64,000 nt of DNA from Pseudomonas sp. p1(2021b) (GTDB taxonomy: Bacteria > Pseudomonadota > Gammaproteobacteria > Pseudomonadales > Pseudomonadaceae). The DNA is taken from the NCBI RefSeq assembly GCF_020151015.1, contig NZ_CP083746.1, positions 631,001-695,000 on the forward strand. The letters run 5' to 3'. Below are positions 4,992 through 14,612 of the stretch, piece after piece. Made by a program: the position numbers and the translations under genes. Numbering within the stretch: position 1 is the first letter of the stretch; every line of letters starts with the position of its first letter. The notes under the pieces were generated by a model. It worked only from the letters and a program-made list of their open reading frames with translations, had not been told where the DNA came from and searched no databases.

Positions 4992-7802
4992 TCACGGGGT
5001 TCGTGGTCGGGTCACGCGATCCACCAGGTACACCAGCCCGTGATAGTCGATGCCGCTGTGGCTGGACAGGCCGATTTCGCAGGTGCGGCTGGTGGAAATG
5101 CCTTCGCTGCACTGCTGCACCGCATCCTTGAGGGTGCGCAGGGAGTGGGCGTTGAGCTCGGGTGTGGTGAAGCCTTTGTCGCCGGCGAAGCCGCAGCAAT
5201 GGATGCCTTCCGGGATCACCACCTGCTGGCTGCACAGTCGCGCCAGGTCGATCAGCGCCTGGCTTTCGCCCAGGTGCTGGGTGCTGCAGGTGACGTGTAC
5301 GGCCACGGGCTCGCGCTGCGGCGTGAACTCCAGCTTGTCCACCAGGTGGGTGCGGATGAAGCGCACCGGGTCGTAGAGGTCCAGGCGGGTGTCGCCCAGG
5401 TCCTGGACCAGGCGCAGGGTGCAGGGGCTGGTGTCGCAGTAGATGGGATCGAGGCCGCCGCGGCTGGCGTGCAGCAGGGCGTTGATCAGTTCCTGGCGTT
5501 TGTGTTCGGCCTGCTCTGGGTAGCCCTTGGAAGCGAACGGCTGGCCGCAGCATAGGTTGTCGGCGTTTTCCGGGAATATCACGTGGTAGCCGGCTTTTTC
5601 CAGCAGGGCGCGGGTCTTGTCCAGCAGTGAGCTTTGTTCCTTGTCGCCAGCGGCCGGGCCCATGACCCGGGACACGCAGGCAGCCAGGTAGACCACCCGT
5701 GGGCGGGCGTCGTTGCTTGGCAGGGCCGGGGCGAAGGTGCGCAGCGGCTGCGGCATGGCTGGGGTCCACTGCGGCAGGCGGCCGTTGCTGGCCTTGCTCA
5801 GCGAGGCGCTCAGGCGCTCCAGGCGTGGGGCGCCGAGCAGTTTGCGCGCGCCGTTGGCGGCGGCCAGCGTCAGGCGTGCGCCGCGCAAGGCGGTATGGAA
5901 GTTATCGGCGAGCCAGTCGGCGGCCTTGTTGTGCTCGGCCGCCTGGCTGCGCAGCTTCTTCACCAACTCGCCGGTATTGATGCCCACCGGGCAGCGCTGG
6001 GCGCACAGGCCGGTGGCGGCACAGGTGTCGATGCCCTGGTACTGGTAGGTCCGCATCAGTTCGCGGGTATCGACGCCGGCGCGTTTCTTGGCCTGGATGT
6101 CGCGCCACATGACGATCCGTTGGCGTGGGCTCAGGGTCAGCCCTTTGGACGGGCACACTGGCTCGCAGAAGCCGCATTCGATGCACTTGTCGACGATGTC
6201 ATCGGCGGCCGGCAGGGGCTTGAGGTGCTTGAGGTGGATGTCTCGGTCGTCGCTGAGCACCACGTCAGGGTTGAGGATGCCGTTGGGGTCGAGCAGGCGC
6301 TTGAGCGTCCACATCAATTGATAGGCCTCATGGCCCCATTCGAGCTCGACGAAGGGGGCCATGTTGCGCCCAGTGCCGTGCTCGGCCTTGAGTGAACCGC
6401 CGAATTCCACGGCCACCAACTGCGCCACATCGTCCATGAAGGCCTGGTAGCGCGCCACTTCCTCGGTGCTGTTGAAACCTTGGGTGAACACGAAGTGCAG
6501 GTTGCCCTCCAGAGCATGGCCGAAAATGATCGCTTCGTCGTAGTGATGCTTGTCGAACAGCTGGATCAGGCGGTTGACGCCTTCGGCCAACTGTTCGATG
6601 GGGAAGGTCACGTCTTCGATGATCACCGTGGTACCGGTCTGGCGCACGGCACCGACGGCGGGGAAGGTGTCCTTGCGGATCTTCCACAGCTGGTTGTACA
6701 CCGCCGGGTCTTCGCTGAAGTCGACCCGCTGCTCCAGCGGGAATTCGGCGATGGCGGCCATCACCTGGCCAAGCTGCTCGTGCAGCAGGCTGTGGCTGGC
6801 GGCGCGGGACTCGATCAGCAGGGCGCAGGCATTGGCCGACAGGCCTTTCACCCAGCTCGGCATGCCGGGCATGCCCTGCACCGAGCGCAGGCTGCGGCGG
6901 TCGAGCAGTTCCACGGCGGACACCGGCTGCGGCTTGAGTACGGTCACGGCGCGGCAGCAGCTTTCCACCGTGGGGAAGACCAGCAACGCGCTGGCCTTGT
7001 GCGGGTGGTCGGGCACGGTGTCGTAGGTGACCGCGCTGATGAAGCCGAGGGTGCCTTCGGAGCCGACCAACAGGTGCTGGAGGATGTCCAGCGGCTGGTC
7101 GTAGTCGATGAGCGAGTTGAGGGACAGCCCGGTGGTGTTCTTCAGGCGGTACTTGTGTCGGATCTTGTCGGCCAGGGCCGTGTTGGCGCGGGTTTCGCGG
7201 CCCAGGCGGGCCAGCTCGTCCAGCAGTTTGGCGTGGCTCTGCTCGAAGGCGGCGACGCTGGCCGGGTCTTCGGTGTCCAGGCGGGTGCCGTCGGCCAGCA
7301 CCAGGCGCATGCCGGCCAGGGTGTGGTAGGTGTTCTGCGCCGTGCCGCAGCACATGCCGCTGGCATTGTTGGCGACGATGCCGCCGATCTTGCAGGCGTT
7401 GATCGAGGCCGGGTCCGGGCCGATCTTGCGGCCGAAGGGCGCCAGCCAGGCGTTGGCCTGGGCGCCGATCACGCCGGGCTGCAGGCGGATCTGCTCGCCC
7501 TGGCCGCGGATTTCGCGACCATTCCAGCTGTCGCCCAGCACGATCAGCACCGAGTCACTGATGGCCTGGCCCGAGAGGCTGGTGCCGGCGGCGCGGAAGG
7601 TCACCGGCACGCGATCGCGCTGGGCCAGGTGCAGCAGGCCGACCACTTCGTCTTCGGATTCGACCCTGACCACCAGCTTGGGGATGAGCCGGTAGAAGCT
7701 GGCATCGGTACCGAAGGCCAAGGTCGAGGTCGGGTCGTCGAACCGGCGCTCGGCGGGAATCAGGCGCTCGGCATCTCGCAGGAAGGCGGCGGGCAAGCTC
7801 AT
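4992..7802 (-). CDS. dld: FAD/Fe-S D-lactate dehydrogenase (respiratory, Dld-II type)
   Basis: A 936-residue membrane-associated flavoprotein predicted to oxidise D-lactate to pyruvate and pass electrons to the quinone pool. The N-terminal half is a PCMH-type FAD-binding domain (KIGGIVANNASGMCCGT) with the FAD-oxidase C domain behind it. Two ferredoxin-like 4Fe-4S motifs follow, CIECGFCEPVCPSKG (about 537-551) and CAATGLCAQRCP (about 588-599), and then two CCG-type domains (LCCGQPFASKG, HCCGFAGDKGF) as in glycolate and heterodisulfide oxidoreductases. The start at 7802 (MSLPAAF) was preferred over an upstream ATG at 7853 because GAGGAG sits 7-8 bases before it. It is the last gene of the lldP-lldD-dld operon. 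A related D-2-hydroxyacid could also be the substrate. Confidence 0.92.
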   Translation of the reverse strand: MSLPAAFLRDAERLIPAERRFDDPTSTLAFGTDASFYRLIPKLVVRVESEDEVVGLLHLAQRDRVPVTFRAAGTSLSGQAISDSVLIVLGDSWNGREIRGQGEQIRLQPGVIGAQANAWLAPFGRKIGPDPASINACKIGGIVANNASGMCCGTAQNTYHTLAGMRLVLADGTRLDTEDPASVAAFEQSHAKLLDELARLGRETRANTALADKIRHKYRLKNTTGLSLNSLIDYDQPLDILQHLLVGSEGTLGFISAVTYDTVPDHPHKASALLVFPTVESCCRAVTVLKPQPVSAVELLDRRSLRSVQGMPGMPSWVKGLSANACALLIESRAASHSLLHEQLGQVMAAIAEFPLEQRVDFSEDPAVYNQLWKIRKDTFPAVGAVRQTGTTVIIEDVTFPIEQLAEGVNRLIQLFDKHHYDEAIIFGHALEGNLHFVFTQGFNSTEEVARYQAFMDDVAQLVAVEFGGSLKAEHGTGRNMAPFVELEWGHEAYQLMWTLKRLLDPNGILNPDVVLSDDRDIHLKHLKPLPAADDIVDKCIECGFCEPVCPSKGLTLSPRQRIVMWRDIQAKKRAGVDTRELMRTYQYQGIDTCAATGLCAQRCPVGINTGELVKKLRSQAAEHNKAADWLADNFHTALRGARLTLAAANGARKLLGAPRLERLSASLSKASNGRLPQWTPAMPQPLRTFAPALPSNDARPRVVYLAACVSRVMGPAAGDKEQSSLLDKTRALLEKAGYHVIFPENADNLCCGQPFASKGYPEQAEHKRQELINALLHASRGGLDPIYCDTSPCTLRLVQDLGDTRLDLYDPVRFIRTHLVDKLEFTPQREPVAVHVTCSTQHLGESQALIDLARLCSQQVVIPEGIHCCGFAGDKGFTTPELNAHSLRTLKDAVQQCSEGISTSRTCEIGLSSHSGIDYHGLVYLVDRVTRPRTP

Positions 7803-7876
7803 GCATTCTCCTCGCGGGGCCGCGGCGTCTGGTGCGCGGCGTGCCCCGGGCAATCAGGCAGTGTTCAGACGGGCAC

Positions 7877-9022
7877 TCAGGCGCCCAGTTCGCGGACCAG
7901 CGAGTCGCGGCTGATCTCGCTGATGGACTTGGCGCCGGTCAGCACCATGGCCACGCGCATTTCCTTCTCGAACAGCTCGAGCAGGTTCTTCACCCCGGCT
8001 TCGCCGTGGGTGGCCAGGGCGTAGAGGAAGGCGCGGCCGATCAGCACGGTGTCGGCGCCCAGGGCGACCATGCGCACCACGTCCAGGCCATTGCGGATGC
8101 CGGAGTCGGCGAGGATCTTCAGGTCGCCCTTGACTGCATCGGCGATCGCCGGCAACGCGCGGGCGCTGGACTGCACGCCGTCCAGCTGGCGACCGCCGTG
8201 GTTGGACACCACGATGCCATCGGCGCCGAATTTCACTGCGTCCTTGGCATCCTCAGGGTCGAGGATGCCCTTGATGATCATCGGGCCGTCCCAGAACTCG
8301 CGGATCCACTCCAGGTCCTTCCAGGAAATGGACGGGTCGAAGTTGGCGCCCAGCCAGCCGATGTAGTCGGCCAGGCCGGTGGGGTTGCCACGGTACTTGG
8401 AGATGTTGCCCAGGTCGTGGGGGCGGCCCAGCAAGCCGACATCCAGGGCCCATTGCGGGTGGGTCATGGCTTGCCAGATGCGCCGCAGCGGCGCGTTCGG
8501 GCCGCTCATGCCGGAATGGGCGTCGCGGTAGCGGGCGCCGGGGACCGGCATGTCGACGGTGAACACCAGGGTCTTCACGCCGGCGGCCTTGGCCCGTTCC
8601 AGGGCGTTGCGCATGAAGCCGCGGTCCTTGAGCACATAGAGCTGGAACCACATCGGCCGGTCGATGGCCGGAGCGACCTCTTCGATGGGGCAGACCGAGA
8701 CGGTCGACATCGTGAAGGGAATGCCCTTGGCCGCCGCCGCGCGCGCTGCCTGCACTTCGCCACGGCGTGCGTACATGCCGGTCAGGCCCACTGGGGCCAG
8801 GGCGACCGGCATGCTCAGGGTCTCATCGAACAGCGTCGTCTGCAGGCTCAGCTCGGACATGTTCTTCAGCACCCGCTGACGCAAGGCGATGCTCGCCAGG
8901 TCCTCGACGTTGTGGCGCAGGGTGTACTCGGCGTAGGCGCCGCCGTCGGCGTAATGGAAGAGGAAAGGAGGCAGCTTGCGTTGGGCCGCGGCGCGATAGT
9001 CGGTGGAGGCGGAAATGATCAT
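7877..9022 (-). CDS. lldD: L-lactate dehydrogenase (FMN, quinone-linked)
   Basis: A 381-residue FMN-dependent alpha-hydroxyacid dehydrogenase of the LldD/glycolate-oxidase family that oxidises L-lactate to pyruvate at the inner membrane. Conserved elements are [15 protein letters not shown] (FMN site), the catalytic His275 in [10 protein letters not shown], and the phosphate-binding [19 protein letters not shown]. Length equals the family norm. It sits between lldP and dld, 63 bp after lldP, so transport, L-lactate oxidation and D-lactate oxidation are made together. Expression is presumably controlled by LldR at the operator in front of lldP. Confidence 0.97.
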   Translation of the reverse strand: MIISASTDYRAAAQRKLPPFLFHYADGGAYAEYTLRHNVEDLASIALRQRVLKNMSELSLQTTLFDETLSMPVALAPVGLTGMYARRGEVQAARAAAAKGIPFTMSTVSVCPIEEVAPAIDRPMWFQLYVLKDRGFMRNALERAKAAGVKTLVFTVDMPVPGARYRDAHSGMSGPNAPLRRIWQAMTHPQWALDVGLLGRPHDLGNISKYRGNPTGLADYIGWLGANFDPSISWKDLEWIREFWDGPMIIKGILDPEDAKDAVKFGADGIVVSNHGGRQLDGVQSSARALPAIADAVKGDLKILADSGIRNGLDVVRMVALGADTVLIGRAFLYALATHGEAGVKNLLELFEKEMRVAMVLTGAKSISEISRDSLVRELGA

Positions 9023-9085
9023 GGATTCTCGCAGCGTGGGTGGGTGTGGTTGCCAGGCGCGCCAGGGCGCCCGGCCCCTTTCACT

Positions 9086-10756
9086 TTAGTGATGAACCAG
9101 CATGCCGGTGAGCCAGTAGGCCTGGACCAGGGTGATCAGGCCGACGAGGGTGGCGAAGAACAGGCTGTGCTTGACGGTGAAGCGGAACAGGTCGGACTCC
9201 TTGCCGACCAGGCCGGTGGCGGCGCAGGCCACAGCGATCGATTGTGGCGAGATCATCTTGCCGGTCACGCCACCGCTGGTGTTGGCCGCGACCAGCAGGG
9301 TGTCGTTGACGCCGATCTGGTGCGCGGTGGTGGCTTGCAGCGAGCTGAACAGGGCGTTGGACGAGGTGTCGGAGCCTGTCAGGAACACGCCCAGCCAGCC
9401 GAGGAACGGCGAGAAGAACGGGAAGGCGGCGCCCGTGCCGGCCAGCACCAGGGCCATGGTCGAGGACATGCCCGAGTAGTTGGTGACGAAGGCGAAGGCC
9501 AGGACCATGCCGATCGACAGGATTGGCCAGCGCAGCTCCCAGAAGGTTTCCTTCAAAGTGGTCAGACCGGTTTTGAAGTTGATCTTCAGCACCATCATCG
9601 ACAGCAGCGCCGAGAGGAAGATCGCGGTGCCGGTGGCGGAGATCGGGTCGAGCTTGAAGATCGCTGGCATGGCGGTTGGCGTGGCGGCGATCGGCGCGCC
9701 CTTGATCACCAGTTGGTCCAGGTGCGGGATGGCGAAGTTGAACACGAAGTCGTACATCGAGCCACCCGCAGCGAACGCGGCCTTGAACGGCTTCAGCGTC
9801 CAGATGGTCACCAGTACGGTGAGGATTAGGAACGGCGACCAGGCCTTGAAGATCTCGCCCAGGCTGTACGGGGAAGGCTGGCTGCCACCGCTGCTGACCA
9901 CGGCGGCACCGACGCTGCCCTGGGCTTCGGCGAAGGCGCGCTTGGGCTGCCAGACTTTCAGGAACAGGGTCAGGGCGATCAGGCTGGCCAGGGCCGAGGT
10001 GATGTCCGGCAGTTCCGGGCCGATGAAGTTCGAGGTGAAGTACTGGGTGACGGCGAAGCTCAGGCCAGCGACCAAGGCGGCAGGCCAGGTTTCCTTCACG
10101 CCGCGCAGGCCGTCCATCATGAACACCAGCCAGAACGGCACGAACAGCGACAGCAAGGGCAGCTGGCGGCCGGTCATGGCGCCGATGTGGAAGGCGTCGA
10201 TGCCCGTCACCTGGCCGGCGACGATGATCGGAATGCCCAGGGCGCCGAAGGCCACGGGCGCGGTGTTGGCGATCAGGCACAGGCCGGCGGCGTACAGCGG
10301 GTTGAAGCCAAGGCCCACCAGCAGCGCGGCGGTGATGGCCACCGGAGCGCCGAAGCCGGCCGCACCTTCCAGGAAGGCGCCAAAGCAGAAGCCGATCAGC
10401 AGCACTTGCAGGCGCTGGTCGTCGGTGATCGACAGGACTGAGCTGCGGATCACTTCGAACTGGCCGCTCTTGACCGTGAGTTTGTACAGGAACACCGCGG
10501 CGACGATGATCCAGGCGATGGGCCATAGGCCGTAGAGGAAGCCATAGCCCGCGGCGGCCAGGGCCATGTCGACAGGCATCTGGAAGGCGAAGATCGCCAC
10601 CAGGATCGACAGGGCAAGGGTGATGCTGCCGGCGACGTGGCCTTTGAGGCGGAACACGGCCAGGGCAAGGAAGAAGAACACGATGGGAATGACTGCCGCC
10701 AGCGCGGACAGGCCAAGACTACCAAGCGGACTATAGAGCTGTTGCCAGGTTTGCAT
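9086..10756 (-). CDS. lldP: L-lactate permease
   Basis: A 556-residue integral membrane protein of the LctP family, taking up L-lactate (also D-lactate and glycolate in characterised members) by proton symport. About a dozen hydrophobic helices are visible, starting at [21 protein letters not shown]. Family signatures include [20 protein letters not shown] and, near the end, [17 protein letters not shown] and [21 protein letters not shown]. It is the first gene of the operon. The start codon lies 46 bases beyond the LldR-type operator at 10802-10818. Confidence 0.97.
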   Translation of the reverse strand: MQTWQQLYSPLGSLGLSALAAVIPIVFFFLALAVFRLKGHVAGSITLALSILVAIFAFQMPVDMALAAAGYGFLYGLWPIAWIIVAAVFLYKLTVKSGQFEVIRSSVLSITDDQRLQVLLIGFCFGAFLEGAAGFGAPVAITAALLVGLGFNPLYAAGLCLIANTAPVAFGALGIPIIVAGQVTGIDAFHIGAMTGRQLPLLSLFVPFWLVFMMDGLRGVKETWPAALVAGLSFAVTQYFTSNFIGPELPDITSALASLIALTLFLKVWQPKRAFAEAQGSVGAAVVSSGGSQPSPYSLGEIFKAWSPFLILTVLVTIWTLKPFKAAFAAGGSMYDFVFNFAIPHLDQLVIKGAPIAATPTAMPAIFKLDPISATGTAIFLSALLSMMVLKINFKTGLTTLKETFWELRWPILSIGMVLAFAFVTNYSGMSSTMALVLAGTGAAFPFFSPFLGWLGVFLTGSDTSSNALFSSLQATTAHQIGVNDTLLVAANTSGGVTGKMISPQSIAVACAATGLVGKESDLFRFTVKHSLFFATLVGLITLVQAYWLTGMLVHH

Positions 10757-10801
10757 ATGGGGTGGCCCCTAATTGTTGTTGGTCAGGCACTGGCATTGGA
10801 T

Positions 10802-10818
10802 AATTGGTAAGACCAATT
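10802..10818. promoter_or_regulatory. LldR operator (GntR/FCD-type palindrome)
   Basis: AATTGGTAAGACCAATT is a perfect 7+7 palindrome around AAG and fits the TTGGTnnnACCAA site bound by LldR/PdhR-type regulators. It lies in the 253-bp gap between divergent lldP (start 10756) and lldR (start 11010), placed to control lldP and perhaps lldR itself. Only this one strong site was found in the gap. Confidence 0.8.
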
Positions 10819-11009
10819 TACAATGGCTGGTCGCTAGGTTAAAAGCCTCGTCGAGGCCGTGTCAATTTGTCTCGGGGAAAACTTTGGTCGGATGTCGATG
10901 AATGGGCATCTGCCGGGTAGGGAAAATCGTCATCTGATGGGTGTCGTCGTGGCCGGTATCGGCGAGAATAGGCGGCCCCGGTGTTCGTGGGGTTTGTGGA
11001 GAACATGTG

Positions 11010-11777
11010 ATGGTTTTTGATCAGGTCCGCCAACGGCGCCTGTCCGACGATATCGTCGACCGGTTGGAAGGGATGATTCTCGAGGGCACGCTGACCTCGG
11101 GGCAGCGCCTGCCGGCCGAGCGTGTCCTGGCCGAGCAGTTCGGTGTGTCCCGGCCGTCCTTGCGCGAGGCGATCCAGAAACTCGTGGCCAAGGGGCTGCT
11201 GGTCAGTCGCCAGGGCGGTGGCAACTACGTCGCCGAGACGCTGGGCTCGACCTTCAGCGACCCGCTGATGCAGCTGTTCGAGCGCAACCCCGACGCGCAG
11301 CGCGACCTGCTGGAGTTTCGTCACACCCTTGAGGCTTCATGCGCCTTCTACGCAGCCCAGCGCGCTACCGAGCCTGACCGCGAGCGGCTCAAGGCGGCCT
11401 TCGACGCGCTGCAGGACTGCTATTCCCGGGCCGACGAGGTCAGCCGGGCGGAGGAGGGCGCGGCCGATGCGCGTTTCCACCTGGCGATTGCCGAGGCCAG
11501 TCACAACGCGGTGTTGCTGCATACCATCCGTGGCCTGTTCGACCTGCTCAAGCGCAACGTGGTGACCAACATCGGCGGCATGTACCAGCAGCGCTCCGAG
11601 ACCCGGGACATGCTGATCAGCCAGCACCGGGAGCTGTACCAGGCGATTGTCGAGGGCAGGGCGGAGGAGGCGCGGGAGGTGTCGAGCCGGCATATCCTGT
11701 ATGTGCAGGAAGTGCTCGAGGAAGCGCAGGAAGAAGCCCAGCGGGTGGCGCGGGCGGAGCGGCGCAGCGGGCGTTGA
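11010..11777 (+). CDS. lldR: Lactate-responsive GntR-family (FCD) regulator LldR
   Basis: A 255-residue regulator. The N-terminal winged helix (about 5-75: RRLSDDIVDRLEGMILEGTL, RLPAERVLAEQFGVSRPSLREAIQKL, LLVSRQGGGNYV) is typical GntR. The C-terminal all-helical FCD domain has the metal-binding residues (ADARFHLAIAEASHN, and H in SQHRELYQAI and SSRHILYVQ). In the family, lactate binding releases the repressor from its operator. The ATG at 11010 was chosen because it precedes MVFDQVRQRRLSD; an ATG at 10941 would add an unconserved tail. It is divergent from lldP with the palindrome between them. Confidence 0.93.
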   Translation: MVFDQVRQRRLSDDIVDRLEGMILEGTLTSGQRLPAERVLAEQFGVSRPSLREAIQKLVAKGLLVSRQGGGNYVAETLGSTFSDPLMQLFERNPDAQRDLLEFRHTLEASCAFYAAQRATEPDRERLKAAFDALQDCYSRADEVSRAEEGAADARFHLAIAEASHNAVLLHTIRGLFDLLKRNVVTNIGGMYQQRSETRDMLISQHRELYQAIVEGRAEEAREVSSRHILYVQEVLEEAQEEAQRVARAERRSGR

Positions 11778-11804
11778 TCGCCCGCGGCCGACGATCTACG
11801 GTCG

Positions 11805-11923
11805 TTGTAGGAGCGGCCTTGCGCCGCGAAAGGGCCGCATGGCGGCCCCGGGGCCTTGGCCTTGGTGCTCAGAGTGCTGGGGCTGCTGGGCAGCCCTTTC
11901 GCGGCACAAGGCCGCTCCTACAA
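11805..11923. repeat. REP pair (inverted) between lldR and smpB
   Basis: Left arm TTGTAGGAGCGGCCTTGCGC (11805-11834 in full) and right arm ending GGCCGCTCCTACAA (11894-11923) are near-perfect inverted copies about 60 bp apart. They fill the convergent gap downstream of lldR and smpB. Confidence 0.8.
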
Positions 11924-11945
11924 CTGCGCCAGCTGGCTAGGGGGA

Positions 11946-12428
11946 TTACTCGTCCTTGCCCTTGTTACGCACAGCCCGCTGCAGCTCGCGGTTGGAATCG
12001 CGTTCGCGCATGGTGTCGCGCTTGTCGTATTCCTTCTTGCCCTTGCCGAGCGCGATTTCGCACTTGATCAGGTGCTTGCTCCAGTACAGCGACAAGGCCA
12101 CGCAGGTGTAGCCCTTCTGGGCCACGGACGCTTCCAGGCGCTCGAGCTCGCGCTTGTTCAGCAGCAGCTTGCGGGTGCGCGTGGGGTCGGCGATGACGTG
12201 GGTGCTGGCGGTGGTCAGCGGGGTGATGTGGCTGCCGAACAGCCAGGCTTCGCCGTCCTTGAGCAGCACGTAGCTGTCGGTCAGGTGCGCCTTGCCGGCC
12301 CGCAGGCTCTTTACTTCCCAGCCGGACAGGACCAGCCCGGCCTCGAACTTGTGCTCGATGAAGTAATCGTGTCGCGCTTTCTTGTTTTGCGCGATGGTCC
12401 CGGTCGGATGTTTCTTTTGCTTAGCCAT
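11946..12428 (-). CDS. smpB: SsrA-binding protein SmpB
   Basis: A 160-residue protein that binds the tRNA-like domain of tmRNA and delivers it to stalled ribosomes. Seen are the N-terminal [21 protein letters not shown], the [14 protein letters not shown] motif and the basic disordered tail ([19 protein letters not shown]) that enters the mRNA channel. The start at 12428 ([17 protein letters not shown]) matches the family; the longer open frame upstream is not coding. Its RNA partner ssrA lies 7.6 kb away on the same strand, with the lactate locus between. It is convergent with lldR. Confidence 0.97.
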   Translation of the reverse strand: MAKQKKHPTGTIAQNKKARHDYFIEHKFEAGLVLSGWEVKSLRAGKAHLTDSYVLLKDGEAWLFGSHITPLTTASTHVIADPTRTRKLLLNKRELERLEASVAQKGYTCVALSLYWSKHLIKCEIALGKGKKEYDKRDTMRERDSNRELQRAVRNKGKDE

Positions 12429-12590
12429 AGGGGCCGCATTATAGGGAGTCGCCGCGTTGTCGGCTACGGGGTTTAGGTGTGCTTGAGCCTGTAGGATGAA
12501 TCCCGGACAATGCAGGGCCTGTTTCTTTGAACAGCACTGTTTTCGAAGCGCTGAGAAGCGCTGCCGCCCTGTCTTGGAAGTGACGCCTGG

Positions 12591-13025
12591 ATGACTACCC
12601 ATATTCAACGCTCTGCCCTGCTGCCATACCCTGCCCAGGCGCTCTACGATCTGGTCAACGATGTGGCCAGTTATCCGAAGTTCCTGCCGTGGTGCTCGGC
12701 CGCGACTGTGATCGAGGCCAGCGAGACGCACATGCGGGCGAAGCTGGAAGTGGCCAAGGGCGGCATGAGCCAGCAGTTCGTCACGCGCAATGTGCTGGTG
12801 CCGGGGCAGTCGATCGAGATGAACCTCGAAGAGGGGCCGTTCACTCAGTTGCACGGCGTGTGGGTATTCAAGCCGCTGGGCGAGAAGGCCTGCAAGATCA
12901 GCCTGGACCTGTCCTTCGACTACGCCGGGCCACTGGTGCGCGCCACCCTGGGGCCGCTGTTCAACCAGGCAGCCAATACCCTGGTCGATGCCTTCTGCCA
13001 GCGGGCCAAGCAGCTCAATGGCTGA
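12591..13025 (+). CDS. ratA: RatA/Coq10-type START-domain protein
   Basis: A 144-residue single-domain SRPBCC (START-like) protein of the Coq10/RatA family. The pattern [35 protein letters not shown] is characteristic, as is the C-terminal [20 protein letters not shown] helix lining the cavity. E. coli RatA was described as a ribosome-association inhibitor, while the Coq10 homologues bind ubiquinone, so the role here is open. It overlaps the start of the next gene by 8 bp (ATGGCTGA), the conserved ratA-rnfH pair divergent from smpB. Confidence 0.92.
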   Translation: MTTHIQRSALLPYPAQALYDLVNDVASYPKFLPWCSAATVIEASETHMRAKLEVAKGGMSQQFVTRNVLVPGQSIEMNLEEGPFTQLHGVWVFKPLGEKACKISLDLSFDYAGPLVRATLGPLFNQAANTLVDAFCQRAKQLNG

Positions 13026-13326
13026 CGCGGGCCTGAATATAGAGGTGGTGTATGCCACGGCCGAGCGCCAGTGGTTGTTGGCGTGCGTGGTGCCTGAAGG
13101 GACGTGTGTGCGTGAGGCGCTGCGTCTGTCCCGGCTTGCTGAGCAGGTGCCTGGCCTGGACCTGGAGGCGTGCCCGGTAGGAGTGTTTGGCAAGGTGGTC
13201 GCTGATCCTGCGCAGCGCAAAGTGGAGGAGGGTGACCGGCTGGAGGTCTACCGCCCACTGCTGGCCGACCCCAAGGACGTGCGCAAGCAGCGGGCAGCCA
13301 AGGCGCGGGCAGCGCGGCAAGGTTGA
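13018..13326 (+). CDS. rnfH: RnfH/RatB family protein (UPF0125)
   Basis: A 102-residue ubiquitin-like beta-grasp protein of the RnfH (UPF0125) family. The core [28 protein letters not shown], the VGVFGKVV strand and the [22 protein letters not shown] end are conserved. The ATG at 13018 overlaps the end of ratA, so translation is likely coupled. The function is not established; the ratA neighbour is the constant feature of the family in gammaproteobacteria. A terminator follows at 13340. Confidence 0.92.
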   Translation: MADAGLNIEVVYATAERQWLLACVVPEGTCVREALRLSRLAEQVPGLDLEACPVGVFGKVVADPAQRKVEEGDRLEVYRPLLADPKDVRKQRAAKARAARQG

Positions 13327-13339
13327 GGATGCGTGCATG

Positions 13340-13368
13340 AAAAAGCCCGGGCACTGCCCGGGCTTTTT
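13340..13368. terminator. Bidirectional Rho-independent terminator
   Basis: AAAAAGCCCGGGCA-CT-GCCCGGGCTTTTT has a 12-bp stem with A and T runs on the two sides, so it can serve both rnfH (plus strand) and bamE (minus strand), which converge here. Confidence 0.9.
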
Positions 13369-13382
13369 CGTGTCCGCCGCGT

Positions 13383-13913
13383 TTACTGCGGGGAGGTTTC
13401 CAGCGGTGCAGGTGTCGGGACCGGTGTGGTCTCGATGGTGTCGATCTCTTTCTGGATCGACTCTTCAAGCGAACCTGGCTTGGCGGGTTTTTCTTCCGGT
13501 TGGCTCGGCTGGCCCTGTTCCGCGGCTGGGCTGACAGTGGTGTCGCCGCTGCCACCGAGGATTTCCTGGTCGCGGCTCACGCCTGGCATGAAGTCGCCGG
13601 ACAGGCTGACCAGTTGGTCGCTGTCGTTGAAGAAGATGCTCATGCGCTCTTGCTGGCGCTGGCCACCACCAGGCTGGAGGCTGTAGAGGTAGTCCCAGCG
13701 GTTGGTATTGAAGGTGTCCTGAATCAGTGGGTTGCCCATGATAAACCTTACTTGCCGGCGGGTCATTCCGGGGCGCAATTGGTCTATCATGTCCTGCGTA
13801 ACGACATTGCCCTGCTGGATGTCGATTTTGTAAACCCCGGGAAACGAGCAACCGGCGAGTGCGAGCAGTCCCACGAGGGTGAGGCTGGTTAGCAAGAGCT
13901 TGGTGTTTTGCAT
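13383..13913 (-). CDS. bamE: Outer-membrane assembly lipoprotein BamE (OmlA)
   Basis: A 176-residue lipoprotein of the BAM complex that inserts beta-barrel proteins into the outer membrane. The signal peptide ends in a lipobox (LALAGC, Cys22). The SmpA/OmlA domain follows (about 25-115: [40 protein letters not shown], then [14 protein letters not shown]). The C-terminal 60 residues form a Pro/Glu/Thr-rich disordered tail usual in Pseudomonas OmlA and absent from E. coli BamE. The start at 13913 places the signal peptide correctly. It is divergent from fur, the conserved omlA-fur arrangement, with a gap of 97 bp. Confidence 0.96.
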   Translation of the reverse strand: MQNTKLLLTSLTLVGLLALAGCSFPGVYKIDIQQGNVVTQDMIDQLRPGMTRRQVRFIMGNPLIQDTFNTNRWDYLYSLQPGGGQRQQERMSIFFNDSDQLVSLSGDFMPGVSRDQEILGGSGDTTVSPAAEQGQPSQPEEKPAKPGSLEESIQKEIDTIETTPVPTPAPLETSPQ

Positions 13914-14010
13914 CGGTGGGCGACTTCCACTATCTTGGCTGGACAACGTAAACCCCGATCATACCCGTATTAAGAGAAGCTGCGAAGCAGCATCGGCGAG
14001 AAAGCTGACC

Positions 14011-14415
14011 ATGGTTGAAAATAGCGAATTGCGCAAAGCCGGTCTCAAGGTGACCCTGCCTCGAGTCAAGATCCTACAGATGCTCGACTCCACCGAGCAG
14101 CGTCACATGAGCGCCGAGGATGTCTACAAGGCGCTAATGGAGGCTGGCGAGGATGTTGGCCTGGCGACCGTGTATCGCGTACTGACCCAGTTCGAAGCGG
14201 CGGGTCTGGTGGTTCGCCACAACTTCGACGGCGGTCATGCAGTATTCGAGCTGGCTGACGGCGGCCACCACGACCACATGGTCAACGTGGATTCCGGCGA
14301 GGTCATCGAATTCATGGATGCCGAGATCGAGAGGCGCCAGAAAGAGATCGTTGCCCAGCACGGCTACGAGCTGGTGGATCACAATCTGGTCCTGTACGTG
14401 CGCAAGAAAAAGTAA
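14011..14415 (+). CDS. fur: Ferric uptake regulator Fur
   Basis: A 134-residue Fe(II)-dependent repressor of siderophore and iron-uptake genes. The N-terminal winged helix (about 1-82) includes GLKVTLPRVKILQML and the recognition part DVGLATVYRVLTQFEAAGLV. The dimerisation/metal domain has GGHHDHMVNVDSGEVIEF and the His in VDHNLVLYV. The protein contains no cysteine at all, so the structural CxxC zinc site of E. coli Fur is missing, as is known for P. aeruginosa Fur. The start at 14011 gives MVENSELRKAGLK. It is followed by its own terminator and is divergent from bamE. Confidence 0.97.
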   Translation: MVENSELRKAGLKVTLPRVKILQMLDSTEQRHMSAEDVYKALMEAGEDVGLATVYRVLTQFEAAGLVVRHNFDGGHAVFELADGGHHDHMVNVDSGEVIEFMDAEIERRQKEIVAQHGYELVDHNLVLYVRKKK

Positions 14416-14437
14416 CGATTTTCTCGTTACCAAAAGC

Positions 14438-14461
14438 AAAGGCGACCTTCGGGTCGCCTTT
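14438..14461 (+). terminator. Terminator of fur
   Basis: AAAGGCGACC-TTCG-GGTCGCCTTT: a 10-bp stem with a UUCG tetraloop, 22 bases after the fur stop codon. Confidence 0.85.
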
Positions 14462-14489
14462 GTACTTTCAGCAGGTGATGCCCGCCCCT

Positions 14490-14603
14490 GTAGGAGCGGC
14501 CTTGTGCCGCGAAGGGGGTGTGTAGCGCTCCTTAATTTCAGCTTCGCAGCAGAGATTGCAGGGCCGCTTTGCGGCCCTTTCGCGGCACAAGGCCACTCCT
14601 ACA
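14490..14603. repeat. REP pair between fur and recN
   Basis: TGTAGGAGCGGCCTTGTGCC at the left and GGCACAAGGCCACTCCTACA at the right are inverted copies about 65 bp apart, with a further GGGCCGC-TTT-GCGGCCC palindrome just inside the right copy. They sit in the convergent gap. Confidence 0.8.
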
Positions 14604-14612
14604 GCATTGATA

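Noticed and set aside
12429-13220. N-terminal extension of smpB (frame open to 13220)
   Set aside because: The extension is antisense to ratA and rnfH and does not resemble any SmpB; the 160-residue form fits the family.
13340-13368. Terminator palindrome as a possible operator
   Set aside because: Convergent genes and the A/T runs on both sides show a bidirectional terminator.
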